64,000 nucleotides of DNA from Chlorobium sp. (GTDB lineage Bacteria > Bacteroidota > Chlorobiia > Chlorobiales > Chlorobiaceae): contig SZXX01000044.1 of the NCBI GenBank assembly GCA_005843825.1, positions 62,001 to 126,000 on the forward strand, written 5' to 3'. Below the pieces are notes generated by a model, which saw nothing but the letters and a program-made list of their open reading frames with translations, ran no database searches and was not told the origin of the DNA. The number at the start of each line of letters is the position of its first letter. Position 1 is the stretch's first letter. Of this stretch, positions 37,577 to 46,095 are shown piece by piece. The translations under genes were made by a program, and so were the position numbers.

Positions 37577-38494
37577 TCATCTATTACGGATACACTCTTG
37601 TTTCTTCCTGTCAAGGAGCCCTTCCCAATAGTTCATCCAGATATATGGTGTAGTATCTACTGAAGGAGATAACTTTCTATATATTTCATCCAGCTTTGAA
37701 ACTTGGATTTTTTCCAGGTCTGACCATTCATTGATAAAATGCACCGGCAGATCTGGAAAGCCATCAAAAAACCTTGAGTGCCTTACAATCGGGATAGTCT
37801 TGAAATACAACGCTTCCCACGTTCGATGGCAATCTATTCCATTTCCAGGAGGTGATGCAACAAAGAAGTATTCTGAGAGTGCTTTTCGATATTCGCCACT
37901 GTGCAGAGTGACCTTATCGGCAACTTTACAACGCTCCAGCGCCGCTAATGCTGGCCGTCTTTCCGCCTCATTGGTATGAAGATTAAAGCCGAAGAGAATT
38001 CTATTTTTTTTAAGCGGCAGGGATGAGGCTATCCTGTCAAAATCCTGAATAATGCCATTATTATGCCGCCACCTGTTTTCAAGACCTATGGGTATTGATC
38101 TTATTTTCTTGTGAGTCAATACGTTGTTAACCGCAAACCAATGATACACCTTTGGATGGTTGACCAGTTCGACAAAACGTTCATCAACCGTATTGTCGCT
38201 GTTATGGGAAACAAGGATAAACGGATTCTGAATATCTGCAAGACACTCCGACATAAACTCTGTGAGATCATCACCCTGAACAAAGACGATATCGCCGCAA
38301 TGTACCTTGTCAGAATCGACACGAACCAAATCATCGAATATGTGATCAGCCAAAGCACGAAACGAGTCGCCCGACACATAAGGGGTGCTTGACAGTCTTA
38401 TGCCTTTATACCGGTTATACTTGCGAGTCAGACTTGATTGTAGCTTCAAAAGCTCGGTTCTTGCGCCTTGGACAATCTTCCTGATCATACCCAA
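37577..38494 (-). CDS. Exostosin-like (GT47-type) glycosyltransferase
   Basis: Predicted sugar transferase with a domain like the animal exostosins and plant GT47 enzymes. The 305-residue product has FILVSHNSDNTVDERFVEL, VYHWFAVNNVLTHKKIRSIPIGLENRWRHNN and KKNRILFGFNLHTNEAERRPAL. The core motif YFFVASPPGNGIDCHRTWEALYFKTIPIV matches the exostosin donor-binding pattern PxGNGxDxHRxWEAL. It is the last of the leftward genes before a gap of about 240 bases. Acceptor and donor are unknown; xylose made through the nearby UXS is one idea. Confidence 0.78.
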   Translation of the reverse strand: MGMIRKIVQGARTELLKLQSSLTRKYNRYKGIRLSSTPYVSGDSFRALADHIFDDLVRVDSDKVHCGDIVFVQGDDLTEFMSECLADIQNPFILVSHNSDNTVDERFVELVNHPKVYHWFAVNNVLTHKKIRSIPIGLENRWRHNNGIIQDFDRIASSLPLKKNRILFGFNLHTNEAERRPALAALERCKVADKVTLHSGEYRKALSEYFFVASPPGNGIDCHRTWEALYFKTIPIVRHSRFFDGFPDLPVHFINEWSDLEKIQVSKLDEIYRKLSPSVDTTPYIWMNYWEGLLDRKKQECIRNR

Positions 38495-38732
38495 ACATAT
38501 ATTTTAGAAATTGTAACCTATCGTAATTTAATAACATATCAAAATCACAGCAAAGCTGTATACTACCTAAAAACAACTTCATTTGATGATTGTGTTCATA
38601 TCCATCCTGATAACCAAAGGATGATACATCCTGATTCATTCGCCATCTATGAAATAATGACAAATGCCCGCACAAAAATAATATGAGCTTCATTTACAAA
38701 TAATGCACTACAAATCAAAAGAGCAAAAAACA

Positions 38733-39674
38733 ATGAAACGGATTTTAGTTACAGGTGGAGCCGGTTTTTTAGGCTCACATCTTTGTGAGCGACTCGTGAA
38801 TGAAGGTAATGACGTATTATGTCTAGACAACTTTTTTACAGGTAGCAAACGTAATATTGCACACCTGATTGGCGATCCCAATTTTGAGCTTATACGCCAT
38901 GACGTCACTTTCCCGCTTTATGTCGAAGTTGATCAAATATACAACCTGGCATGTCCTGCCAGCCCAATCCATTACCAACACGATCCCGTTCAAACCACCA
39001 AAACCAGCGTCCATGGCGCCATCAATATGCTAGGTCTGGCAAAAAGGCTTAACGCCCGAATTCTCCAGGCCTCAACCAGCGAAGTGTATGGAGACCCTGA
39101 AGTTCATCCTCAGCCGGAAGAGTATTGGGGAAAAGTCAACCCAATCGGAATCCGCAGTTGTTATGACGAAGGTAAACGCTGTGCAGAAACACTATTTTTT
39201 GATTATCACCGACAAAACAGGCTTGATATAAAGGTCGTCAGAATATTCAATACTTACGGACCAAGAATGCATCCCAATGATGGGCGTGTGGTGAGCAACT
39301 TTATTGTACAGGCTTTAAAAGGTGACAATATATCTATATATGGAGACGGACAACAGACCCGAAGTTTTTGCTATGTTGACGATCTTGTTGAGGCAATGCT
39401 TCGCATGATGGCTACGCCAAACGGATTCACTGGCCCAATCAACATTGGCAATCCCGGAGAATTCACTATGCTTGAACTGGCAGAAAAGGTTATCGCCCTC
39501 ACTGAGAGTTCTTCCAAAGTGGTTTTCTGTCCCTTGCCATCTGATGACCCCAAGCAACGACAACCGGATATTACGCTTGCAAAAAAAGAACTTAACTGGA
39601 CACCTTTAGTGAATCTTGAAAATGGACTCAACCGAACAATTGCATACTTCAAAAAAACACTTTTAGAAAAGTAA
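38733..39674 (+). CDS. UDP-glucuronate decarboxylase (UDP-xylose synthase type)
   Basis: SDR-family enzyme converting UDP-glucuronate to UDP-xylose with NAD. From ATG 38733 the product is 313 residues. It has the Rossmann motif [18 protein letters not shown], the UXS-specific segment [93 protein letters not shown] (catalytic S/T, Y and K), and [22 protein letters not shown]. These follow UXS1 closely. A UDP-glucose dehydrogenase to supply the substrate is not in the window. The frame extends ten codons upstream but ATG 38733 gives the standard start. Confidence 0.92.
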   Translation: MKRILVTGGAGFLGSHLCERLVNEGNDVLCLDNFFTGSKRNIAHLIGDPNFELIRHDVTFPLYVEVDQIYNLACPASPIHYQHDPVQTTKTSVHGAINMLGLAKRLNARILQASTSEVYGDPEVHPQPEEYWGKVNPIGIRSCYDEGKRCAETLFFDYHRQNRLDIKVVRIFNTYGPRMHPNDGRVVSNFIVQALKGDNISIYGDGQQTRSFCYVDDLVEAMLRMMATPNGFTGPINIGNPGEFTMLELAEKVIALTESSSKVVFCPLPSDDPKQRQPDITLAKKELNWTPLVNLENGLNRTIAYFKKTLLEK

Positions 39675-39708
39675 TAAACGACAAACTTTAAACAGTTTAT
39701 ACTTCTAC

Positions 39709-40659
39709 ATGAATCAATTAAGACTGTCCACCATAGGGCAATATTACACCTATAAGGAGGAATCGTTATTGCCGCTACTGATATCAAGTTTAGGATATGA
39801 TATTTTGTGGGTTGATCCTGATCAATGTGACATATTGATCATTGGAAAACCTATGCACCCCGTAAAATGGGTTTTAAAAAAGGGAACATCTGTCATTCTG
39901 CCCGATCACTATCATAAGTTTGTAAATAAATACATTAATAGCAGGCACTATAAACCTTTAACCCTATTTCACACTTGTGAAAATCTGCGTTATGATAGTG
40001 TCAAGACTGACTATTCGATAACTTTTGACTTTTCAACCAATAAAGAGAAGCACTTTAGACTCCCGTACTGGATGGAGATGGTGAACTGGTCGCATGAAGA
40101 TTTGACGGGTAATACCAATAAACGATTCGGAAAACTCTTCAGTATTGAAGAGATGATGCAACCTCTTGGACGTGATTTTTTAGCGCGACCGAGAAAAGCT
40201 GCAATTTTTGCTTCTCATTTAGATGAACCCAGAAAAGGTTTTTATAACGCACTTAATAAAATTATTCCTGTTGATGGATTCGGAAAATACTTTGATAGGA
40301 AAATTACCAGCCACAGCAATAGCGGCATTGAAAAATATACCATTCTGAAAGGGTATGCTTTTAATTTCTGTCCTGAAAATAAACTGCAACCGGGTTACTA
40401 CACGGAAAAAATTCCCGAGGCTTTTCTCTCCGGAGCATTGCCGTTGACCTGGGTAGACAGAAATGTCTCTGTGGATTTTAATCCGAATGCCTTTATCAAT
40501 TTCGAGCAACTGGAATGGCAGAATCCAGCAGTGTTACACGAACTGTTACATTCTGAAAATAAGTTGGCCGAGTTTGCTCAACAGCCTTTACTCCTTTCAG
40601 CTCCATCAATTGAACCGTTTCGTGAATTTATTCGCAATCTCCTTCGTGATACGGTATAA
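39709..40659 (+). CDS. Glycosyltransferase family 10 (alpha-1,3/4-fucosyltransferase-like)
   Basis: Predicted GDP-fucose-dependent fucosyltransferase. The 316-residue product has a GT-B-like N-terminal part (LRLSTIG strand, then DILWVDPDQCDILIIG). Its diagnostic region is KAAIFASHLDEPRKGFYNAL followed by VDGFGKYFDRKI, and then YTILKGYAFNFCPENKLQPGYYTEKIPEAFLSGALPLTWVD, the GT10 alpha-1,3-fucosyltransferase motif (FENS...YxTEKxxxAxxxGxxPxxxG). The gene is noticeably AT-rich. A perfect AAGGAGG at 39753-39759 lies 8 bases before an in-frame TTG, but that would delete the first beta strand, so the ATG at 39709 is kept. Confidence 0.86.
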   Translation: MNQLRLSTIGQYYTYKEESLLPLLISSLGYDILWVDPDQCDILIIGKPMHPVKWVLKKGTSVILPDHYHKFVNKYINSRHYKPLTLFHTCENLRYDSVKTDYSITFDFSTNKEKHFRLPYWMEMVNWSHEDLTGNTNKRFGKLFSIEEMMQPLGRDFLARPRKAAIFASHLDEPRKGFYNALNKIIPVDGFGKYFDRKITSHSNSGIEKYTILKGYAFNFCPENKLQPGYYTEKIPEAFLSGALPLTWVDRNVSVDFNPNAFINFEQLEWQNPAVLHELLHSENKLAEFAQQPLLLSAPSIEPFREFIRNLLRDTV

Positions 40660-40724
40660 TTTGCTTCTATTCCTTATTATCAGTTACAAAGTTCTGATTA
40701 ATTTGAACTCATTTTTTATCATTT

Positions 40725-41702
40725 GTGGATAAGTATCCTCGTATATTCGTAGCCGGCCATCAGGGTATGGTAGGCTCAGCCATAGTTCGAATGCTGAATG
40801 GGATTGGTCAGAAACACCTCATCACCTGTAGTCGCAGTGAGCTTGACCTTACCAATCAGGCAGAGGTCCGTACTTTCTTCACATCCGAAAAGCCTGATCA
40901 GGTCTATCTTGCTGCTGCAAAGGTCGGAGGCATTCATGCCAACAACACCTATCCTGCTGAGTTTATATACAGTAACCTGATGATTGAGATGAACGTTATT
41001 CATGAGGCTTGGAGGATGGGTGTTAAAAAAATTCTTTTTCTAGGATCAAGTTGCATATATCCTAAACTTGCACCTCAGCCAATGAAGGAAAGCGCTTTGC
41101 TTACCGGAATGCTTGAGCCCACAAATGAGCCCTACGCCATTGCCAAGATTGCCGGCATAAAACTCTGTGAAAGCTATAACCGCCAATATGGCGATAGCCA
41201 CGGTACCGATTATCGCAGTGTCATGCCGACTAACCTTTATGGTCCGGGAGACAATTACCACCCGGAAAACAGCCATGTCATCCCGGCACTTATACGCCGT
41301 ATCCATGAAGCAAAAACTCATGACTCCCGCAGCGTAACGATATGGGGGACCGGCAATCCGCGCAGGGAGTTTCTTTATGTTGACGATATGGCTGCAGCCT
41401 GTGTGCATGTAATGAACCTCGACCAGACTTCTTTCGCAGCACACACTCACCCAATGCAAAGCCATATCAATGTTGGCTTTGGTGATGACATCACCATTCG
41501 CGAACTTGCCAGATCAATAGCGCATACAGTGGGGTATAATGGAGAGATTAATTTCGACGTCAGCAAGCCTGACGGTGCACCTCGAAAACTGATGGATAGC
41601 TCTTGCCTGAACGCCCTGGGCTGGAAAGCAAATGTCACTCTTGAAAACGGCTTATCTCTGGCCTACAAAGATTTTTTGAACACTTACGCATCACACTTAT
41701 GA
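40725..41702 (+). CDS. fcl: GDP-L-fucose synthase
   Basis: NADPH-dependent epimerase-reductase converting GDP-4-keto-6-deoxymannose to GDP-L-fucose. The 325-residue product starts from GTG and has [16 protein letters not shown], the [23 protein letters not shown] stretch unique to this family, [40 protein letters not shown] (Y-x-x-x-K), [24 protein letters not shown], and [19 protein letters not shown]. The next gene, gmd, starts within its stop codon (ATGA), so the two enzymes of the pathway are translationally coupled. The order fcl then gmd is the reverse of the biochemical order. Confidence 0.95.
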   Translation: MDKYPRIFVAGHQGMVGSAIVRMLNGIGQKHLITCSRSELDLTNQAEVRTFFTSEKPDQVYLAAAKVGGIHANNTYPAEFIYSNLMIEMNVIHEAWRMGVKKILFLGSSCIYPKLAPQPMKESALLTGMLEPTNEPYAIAKIAGIKLCESYNRQYGDSHGTDYRSVMPTNLYGPGDNYHPENSHVIPALIRRIHEAKTHDSRSVTIWGTGNPRREFLYVDDMAAACVHVMNLDQTSFAAHTHPMQSHINVGFGDDITIRELARSIAHTVGYNGEINFDVSKPDGAPRKLMDSSCLNALGWKANVTLENGLSLAYKDFLNTYASHL

Positions 41703-42823
41703 CACAGAAAGTTGCTCTCATTACCGGCGTAACCGGGCAGGATGGATCATATCTGGCAGAACTCCTGCTTGAAAAAGGTTATGAAGTACATGGAATTAAA
41801 CGCCGTGCAAGCTCTCTGAATACTGAACGCATCGATCATCTCTATCAAGATCCACATGTAAACCATCGCAACTTTGTGCTCCACTATGGAGATCTTACTG
41901 ACAGCAGCAATCTGACCCGTATTATTGCAGAAATACAACCTGACGAAGTCTATAACCTTGGAGCTCAAAGTCATGTAGCGGTCAGCTTTGAATCGCCAGA
42001 ATATACAGCCGATGTTGATGGAATGGGAACGTTGCGACTGCTCGAAGCAATCCGCTTTCTTGGTCTGGAAAAGAAAACAAGATTTTATCAGGCTTCAACG
42101 TCTGAACTCTATGGATTAGTGCAGGAAATCCCACAGCGAGAGACCACACCGTTCTACCCACGAAGCCCTTACGCAGTTGCTAAGCTCTATGCCTACTGGA
42201 TAACGGTAAACTACCGGGAAGCTTATGGCATATACGCCTGCAACGGGATTCTTTTCAACCATGAATCACCCCGCAGGGGTGAAACTTTCGTGACTCGAAA
42301 GATTACCCGTAGCCTTGCGAATATTTCACAGGGATTTGAAAAGTGCCTTTATATAGGTAATCTAAATGCCCTTCGCGACTGGGGACACGCAAAGGATTAC
42401 GTTCGCATGCAATGGATGATGCTGCAGCAAATGAGTCCCAAAGATTATGTCATTGCAACAGGTGTTCAGTTTAGCGTCCGGGAATTCATTACAAAAGCAG
42501 CAATAGAACTTGGCATTACCCTTATCTTTGAAGGGGAGGGCAAAAATGAAAAAGGCATCATTACTGCTATAACTGGCGATGATGCTCCAGCTGTCAAGGT
42601 TGGTGATGTTATTGTAAACGTTGACCCTCGATACTTCCGACCTGCAGAGGTAGAGACTCTTCTTGGCGATCCTTCGAAGGCTAAAACCGAACTTGGATGG
42701 GTGCCGGAAATTACGTTGGAAAAGATGATAAAAGAGATGGTGGAACACGACCTTGATTTGGCAAAAAGACAGGCATTACTAAAAACAAACGGTTACAATA
42801 TAGCTGTCAGCAAAGAGAGCTGA
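41699..42823 (+). CDS. gmd: GDP-mannose 4,6-dehydratase
   Basis: First step of GDP-L-fucose (and GDP-rhamnose) synthesis. The 374-residue product has [62 protein letters not shown], the active-site segment [19 protein letters not shown], and [47 protein letters not shown] and the oligomer/NADP-binding [19 protein letters not shown] follow. It overlaps fcl by four bases. GDP-mannose itself must come from genes outside this window (no manC is present), possibly with the mutase at 3865. Confidence 0.97.
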   Translation: MTQKVALITGVTGQDGSYLAELLLEKGYEVHGIKRRASSLNTERIDHLYQDPHVNHRNFVLHYGDLTDSSNLTRIIAEIQPDEVYNLGAQSHVAVSFESPEYTADVDGMGTLRLLEAIRFLGLEKKTRFYQASTSELYGLVQEIPQRETTPFYPRSPYAVAKLYAYWITVNYREAYGIYACNGILFNHESPRRGETFVTRKITRSLANISQGFEKCLYIGNLNALRDWGHAKDYVRMQWMMLQQMSPKDYVIATGVQFSVREFITKAAIELGITLIFEGEGKNEKGIITAITGDDAPAVKVGDVIVNVDPRYFRPAEVETLLGDPSKAKTELGWVPEITLEKMIKEMVEHDLDLAKRQALLKTNGYNIAVSKES

Positions 42824-42893
42824 TTGTCAATAATAAACTGAAGAGTTAACGCCTTTTCAGATAATCTCCCATAACATCCTGAAAACAGATAGA

Positions 42894-44558
42894 GTGAATA
42901 ATTTTATTAAGAGAGTGCCGATTTTCTGGATAGTACTCTCTCTTACAGGGCTTCTCTATGTTGTAAACTTCAGTATAAATGGCATTTGGACAGAAAATGA
43001 AAGCTTGTATGCTGAATGTGTTCGGGAAATGGCAGAAAAGGGGAATTTTCTGGACATCAACTATAATTACGAGCACCGCTTCAACAAACCACCCCTTACC
43101 TATTGGCTTATAGCCGTTTCCGCCCGTTTGTTTGGCATGAATGAATTTGCTATAAGACTCCCAATAGTCATTCTTGCCTTTGGAACAGTACTCCTTGTCT
43201 GGGCAATGGCCCGAATGCTCTACGGCGAGAAAACAGCTCTACTTGCCTTTGCTATGCAGGCCGTCAGTATACAGTTTATTGCGGGAAAGCAGTATGCCTC
43301 GCCGGAGATACCACTTGCCTTTTTCTTTACCCTTACCCTCTATTTCTTTCTTAAAGGACACCTTTCCGGAAAGAGCAGACATTACCTGTTTGCCGCAGTT
43401 GCTCTCGGATTAACAGTGTTAACAAAAGGGTATCCCTATATTATCGTCATAGGAGGTATAATAATCCTTTATCTTTTTATAGAATCAAACTTTCAGTGGA
43501 GGTCTTTTTTAAACAAAATAAAAGAGCTGAGACCATTTTCCTTTATCCTCATTACGAGCATTATCGGATTAAGCTGGATCGTTCTGATGTATCTTCATTA
43601 CGGACAGGAATTTTTGACTGTTCTTTATAATGAAACTCTTGATCGCGGCATCTCCAATGAATCTCTCAGTCTGGATGACCTGCTTTTTTATCCGGGTGTC
43701 ATCATGTGGAGCTTTTTTCCCTACTCACTGCTCTTTGTTTATGCCGGTTGCCACTATCTTTTTACTATCCGCCAAATAAATGATATTGCCTTTGGCTTTT
43801 CGTGGTTTATAGTGATGTTTGTATTTTTTACAGCCGCGAACGGGAAACTGCCTACCTATTTTATACAGGCAAACCCGGCACTAGCCCTTATTTCTGCACA
43901 TTTTATCACTCGTTACAAACCGCTTGGCAACGTTTCAAAAGTACTCTGGAACCTTGTTTTTCTTCTACCCTCTGCCATCGGAATCATACTCAGTACCGCT
44001 ATCATCATTGTCTTCAAACTCTCTTTTTTTTACCATCTGATTACGGCGGCCGCATTTTTACTGATAGTCAGAGCCTATCTTCCCTTTAAAGAAAAAAATG
44101 ACGATGACTCTCTACTATCAGAGATCCGCCACCTCGCTCCCTTTATCGGTACCTTCAGTGCCCTGCTGATTTTTAGCGCTGGGGTTCTTCCTGCGCTTGA
44201 AGAGCGTCGCCCGGTAGCTATTATCGGAAGTGTCATTAATAGCCAGCAACACATCCCGAAAAACATTGCCCTCTATCTTCAGGGCGAACTGATTCATAAT
44301 CTCCCGTTTTATGCTGAACGAAAAGTAATCAACGGTGCATACCCGGAAAAGGTATTTCAGCAGAAAGCACCCGTTCTGGCACTTATTCTGTCAAAAAATC
44401 TTGCTGATTCTCTCCGTTCATCTGTGATCTGGAATGGTGAGATTTACAGGAAACGAAGCAGTGAATCCCGCTTTTTCATCTTTGTTGAAAGCTGCCTTAA
44501 GGCGAAAGAGGGGGATATGAGCGGCTTTACCAATTACAGCCTGATCTATAAAAAGTAA
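42894..44558 (+). CDS. ArnT-like membrane glycosyltransferase (GT39/GT83 type)
   Basis: Multi-pass membrane protein predicted to transfer a sugar from a polyprenyl-phosphate donor to a lipid or protein on the outer face of the inner membrane. The 554-residue product starts from GTG. It has a first helix IVLSLTGLLYVVNFSI, then the conserved acidic motif WTENESLYAECVREMAEKGNFL, FNKPPLTYWLIAVSARLFGMNEFAIRLP, and about ten further hydrophobic segments. A soluble C-terminal domain (about 410-554) ends the protein. This N-terminal pattern is that of ArnT/PMT-like enzymes. It closes the glycan island and stops 12 bases before the convergent acyltransferase gene. Confidence 0.85.
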   Translation: MNNFIKRVPIFWIVLSLTGLLYVVNFSINGIWTENESLYAECVREMAEKGNFLDINYNYEHRFNKPPLTYWLIAVSARLFGMNEFAIRLPIVILAFGTVLLVWAMARMLYGEKTALLAFAMQAVSIQFIAGKQYASPEIPLAFFFTLTLYFFLKGHLSGKSRHYLFAAVALGLTVLTKGYPYIIVIGGIIILYLFIESNFQWRSFLNKIKELRPFSFILITSIIGLSWIVLMYLHYGQEFLTVLYNETLDRGISNESLSLDDLLFYPGVIMWSFFPYSLLFVYAGCHYLFTIRQINDIAFGFSWFIVMFVFFTAANGKLPTYFIQANPALALISAHFITRYKPLGNVSKVLWNLVFLLPSAIGIILSTAIIIVFKLSFFYHLITAAAFLLIVRAYLPFKEKNDDDSLLSEIRHLAPFIGTFSALLIFSAGVLPALEERRPVAIIGSVINSQQHIPKNIALYLQGELIHNLPFYAERKVINGAYPEKVFQQKAPVLALILSKNLADSLRSSVIWNGEIYRKRSSESRFFIFVESCLKAKEGDMSGFTNYSLIYKK

Positions 44559-44570
44559 ATCTTTACTTTA

Positions 44571-45473
44571 TCAACTGGTGCGTTTCCAGCGATTGTGGAG
44601 CCAGAGCCATTCTTCCGGGTAGCGGTAGATGTATCGTTCGAGGGTTTTGGTGTAGCGGCGAGCTAATTCTTCGGCGTCGGTTTTAGATGTACCGAGTCCT
44701 GACAAGTCAATTTCCTCTATATCTACAGTATAACGCCCTCCCCTTGTGTGGCGGCACATGACAACAAAGAGCGGCACTCCGGCTTTAAGTGCAAGATAGG
44801 CTGGGCCTAAAAACACAGTGGTTCTGCGTCCTAGAAATTCCGTAAAAAAAGAGCCGCCCGAATCGGACTGGTCTCCAAGCACAGTTAACAATTCACCATT
44901 TCGAAGGAGTCTCAACCCTTCGCGCAGTGCTTTCCAGTCATAAACGATCTTGTTGCCATGCATCGTCCGCCACAAATTGATCTGGCGATCAATGGCATGG
45001 TTTTTCAGCTCCTTGACCACAATCGTGAAGCTGAATACCAATAAGCCGGTGCAATATGCGAGCAGCTCCCAGTTACCGAAATGAGCAGAAACCAGCACTC
45101 CTCCTTTATTCACAGCTAGAGTTTTGGCGATAATATCGCGGGCATCAACATCCAGCAATCGGGCAGCGTCTTCGCGGGTTTTGATCATAGGAAGCCGCAA
45201 TACCTCAATCATGTTCTCGGCTTGGTTCCGGTAAACCTGACGGACAACTGCGTTGATTTCTGCTGGTGTTTTTTGAGGAAAGGTGTACGAAAGATTTTTT
45301 TCAACAAGTGGTCGCCTTGTTTTCAGGATTTTGTAAACAAAATCCCCTAGAAGATGCGCAATTGCTGTAGACTTCCTGCGGCTTATGCTTCGGACGAGCA
45401 GGCCGAGCATGGTGATGAGGCTGTAGACGGCCTTGTCTGCAATATTATCGTCATCACCCCAGCTGCGCTTCAT
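44571..45473 (-). CDS. Lysophospholipid / lipid A acyltransferase (LpxL/HtrB type)
   Basis: Inner-membrane acyltransferase that adds a secondary acyl chain to lipid A or a similar lipid. The 300-residue product has a basic N-terminal amphipathic helix (GLLVRSISRRKSTAIAHLLG), the catalytic motif H-x4-E in SAHFGNWE (His131, Glu136), DQSDSGGSFFTEFLGRRTTVFLGPAYLAL and VPLFVVMCRHTRGGRYTVDI. It ends YIYRYPEEWLWLHNRWK, the family's conserved end. It stands alone, convergent with the ArnT-like gene and divergent from the heptose gene, all of which act on lipid A-core. Confidence 0.92.
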   Translation of the reverse strand: MKRSWGDDDNIADKAVYSLITMLGLLVRSISRRKSTAIAHLLGDFVYKILKTRRPLVEKNLSYTFPQKTPAEINAVVRQVYRNQAENMIEVLRLPMIKTREDAARLLDVDARDIIAKTLAVNKGGVLVSAHFGNWELLAYCTGLLVFSFTIVVKELKNHAIDRQINLWRTMHGNKIVYDWKALREGLRLLRNGELLTVLGDQSDSGGSFFTEFLGRRTTVFLGPAYLALKAGVPLFVVMCRHTRGGRYTVDIEEIDLSGLGTSKTDAEELARRYTKTLERYIYRYPEEWLWLHNRWKRTS

Positions 45474-45522
45474 AGAAATTGGCTGTATTATACCATGCGG
45501 ACAATCGAAGAGTATACGCTAA

Positions 45523-45549
45523 ATTGCAAAAATTATTGGGTAATATATT
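45523..45549 (+). promoter_or_regulatory. Candidate promoter of the heptose adenylyltransferase gene
   Basis: ATTG at 45523-45526 is followed 17 bases later by TATATT (45544-45549), 46 bases before the start codon. The same TTG-N17-TATATT arrangement occurs upstream of the phosphohexomutase gene. The region is AT-rich, so chance is a real alternative. Confidence 0.3.
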
Positions 45550-45594
45550 TTTAATCCTGCTGACAGCAAATCCCTTTAAAACAAGTAGTGAGTA

Positions 45595-46092
45595 ATGGCT
45601 GATCTAAAAAAAATCTTGAGCCGTAATGAGGCTCTGGAAAAAGTGCGGGCATGGCAGGCATCGGGAAAAAAGGTTGTATTTTCAAACGGCTGTTTCGATA
45701 TTCTCCATGCCGGTCACGTAGAGTATCTTGCTGCAGCAAGAGAGCTTGGCGACGCACTTATTATCGGCCTCAACAGTGATGCTTCGGTGCGCCGGCTGAA
45801 AGGGCCGAATCGTCCCGTTTGCAGTGAAGCCGATCGTGCTGCGGTGCTCTCGGCATTGCAGGTTGTCGATGGCGTCACCCTTTTTAACGAAGATACTCCT
45901 GAAGAGCTGATCGGTACTCTCTTGCCGGACATTCTTGTCAAAGGATCGGACTGGGCAGTCGAGCAGATTGCCGGAGCCAAAGCGGTGATTGAAGGTGGCG
46001 GCTCTGTCTTGACCCTGCCTTTGCTGGAAGGCCGCTCAACAACCGGCATCATCGAAAAAATCATTCAGCTTCATACTCAAAATAATCAATAG
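45595..46092 (+). CDS. rfaE2: D-glycero-beta-D-manno-heptose 1-phosphate adenylyltransferase
   Basis: Activates heptose-1-phosphate with ATP to ADP-heptose for LPS inner core. The 165-residue product corresponds to the C-terminal half of HldE, with [20 protein letters not shown] (H38-A-G-H41 nucleotidyltransferase motif), [37 protein letters not shown] and [13 protein letters not shown] at its end. The kinase half is absent and must be a separate gene, as in many bacteria. It is 3 bases from the TamB gene. Together with the GT9 gene it indicates a heptose-containing lipopolysaccharide. Confidence 0.95.
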   Translation: MADLKKILSRNEALEKVRAWQASGKKVVFSNGCFDILHAGHVEYLAAARELGDALIIGLNSDASVRRLKGPNRPVCSEADRAAVLSALQVVDGVTLFNEDTPEELIGTLLPDILVKGSDWAVEQIAGAKAVIEGGGSVLTLPLLEGRSTTGIIEKIIQLHTQNNQ

Positions 46093-46095
46093 GCA

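Noticed and set aside
38415-38693. Leftward 92-codon frame upstream of the exostosin-like gene
   Set aside because: It overlaps the start of that gene in another frame and shows no known motif. The gap is AT-rich and the frame is probably chance.
39753-39771. Perfect Shine-Dalgarno-like AAGGAGG inside the GT10 gene
   Set aside because: Starting at the following TTG would remove the first beta strand of the enzyme, so it is taken as coincidence, though an internal start cannot be fully excluded.
45595-46092. Truncated bifunctional HldE
   Set aside because: The short protein is complete at both ends and matches the separate adenylyltransferase form found in many bacteria, so it is not a broken gene.
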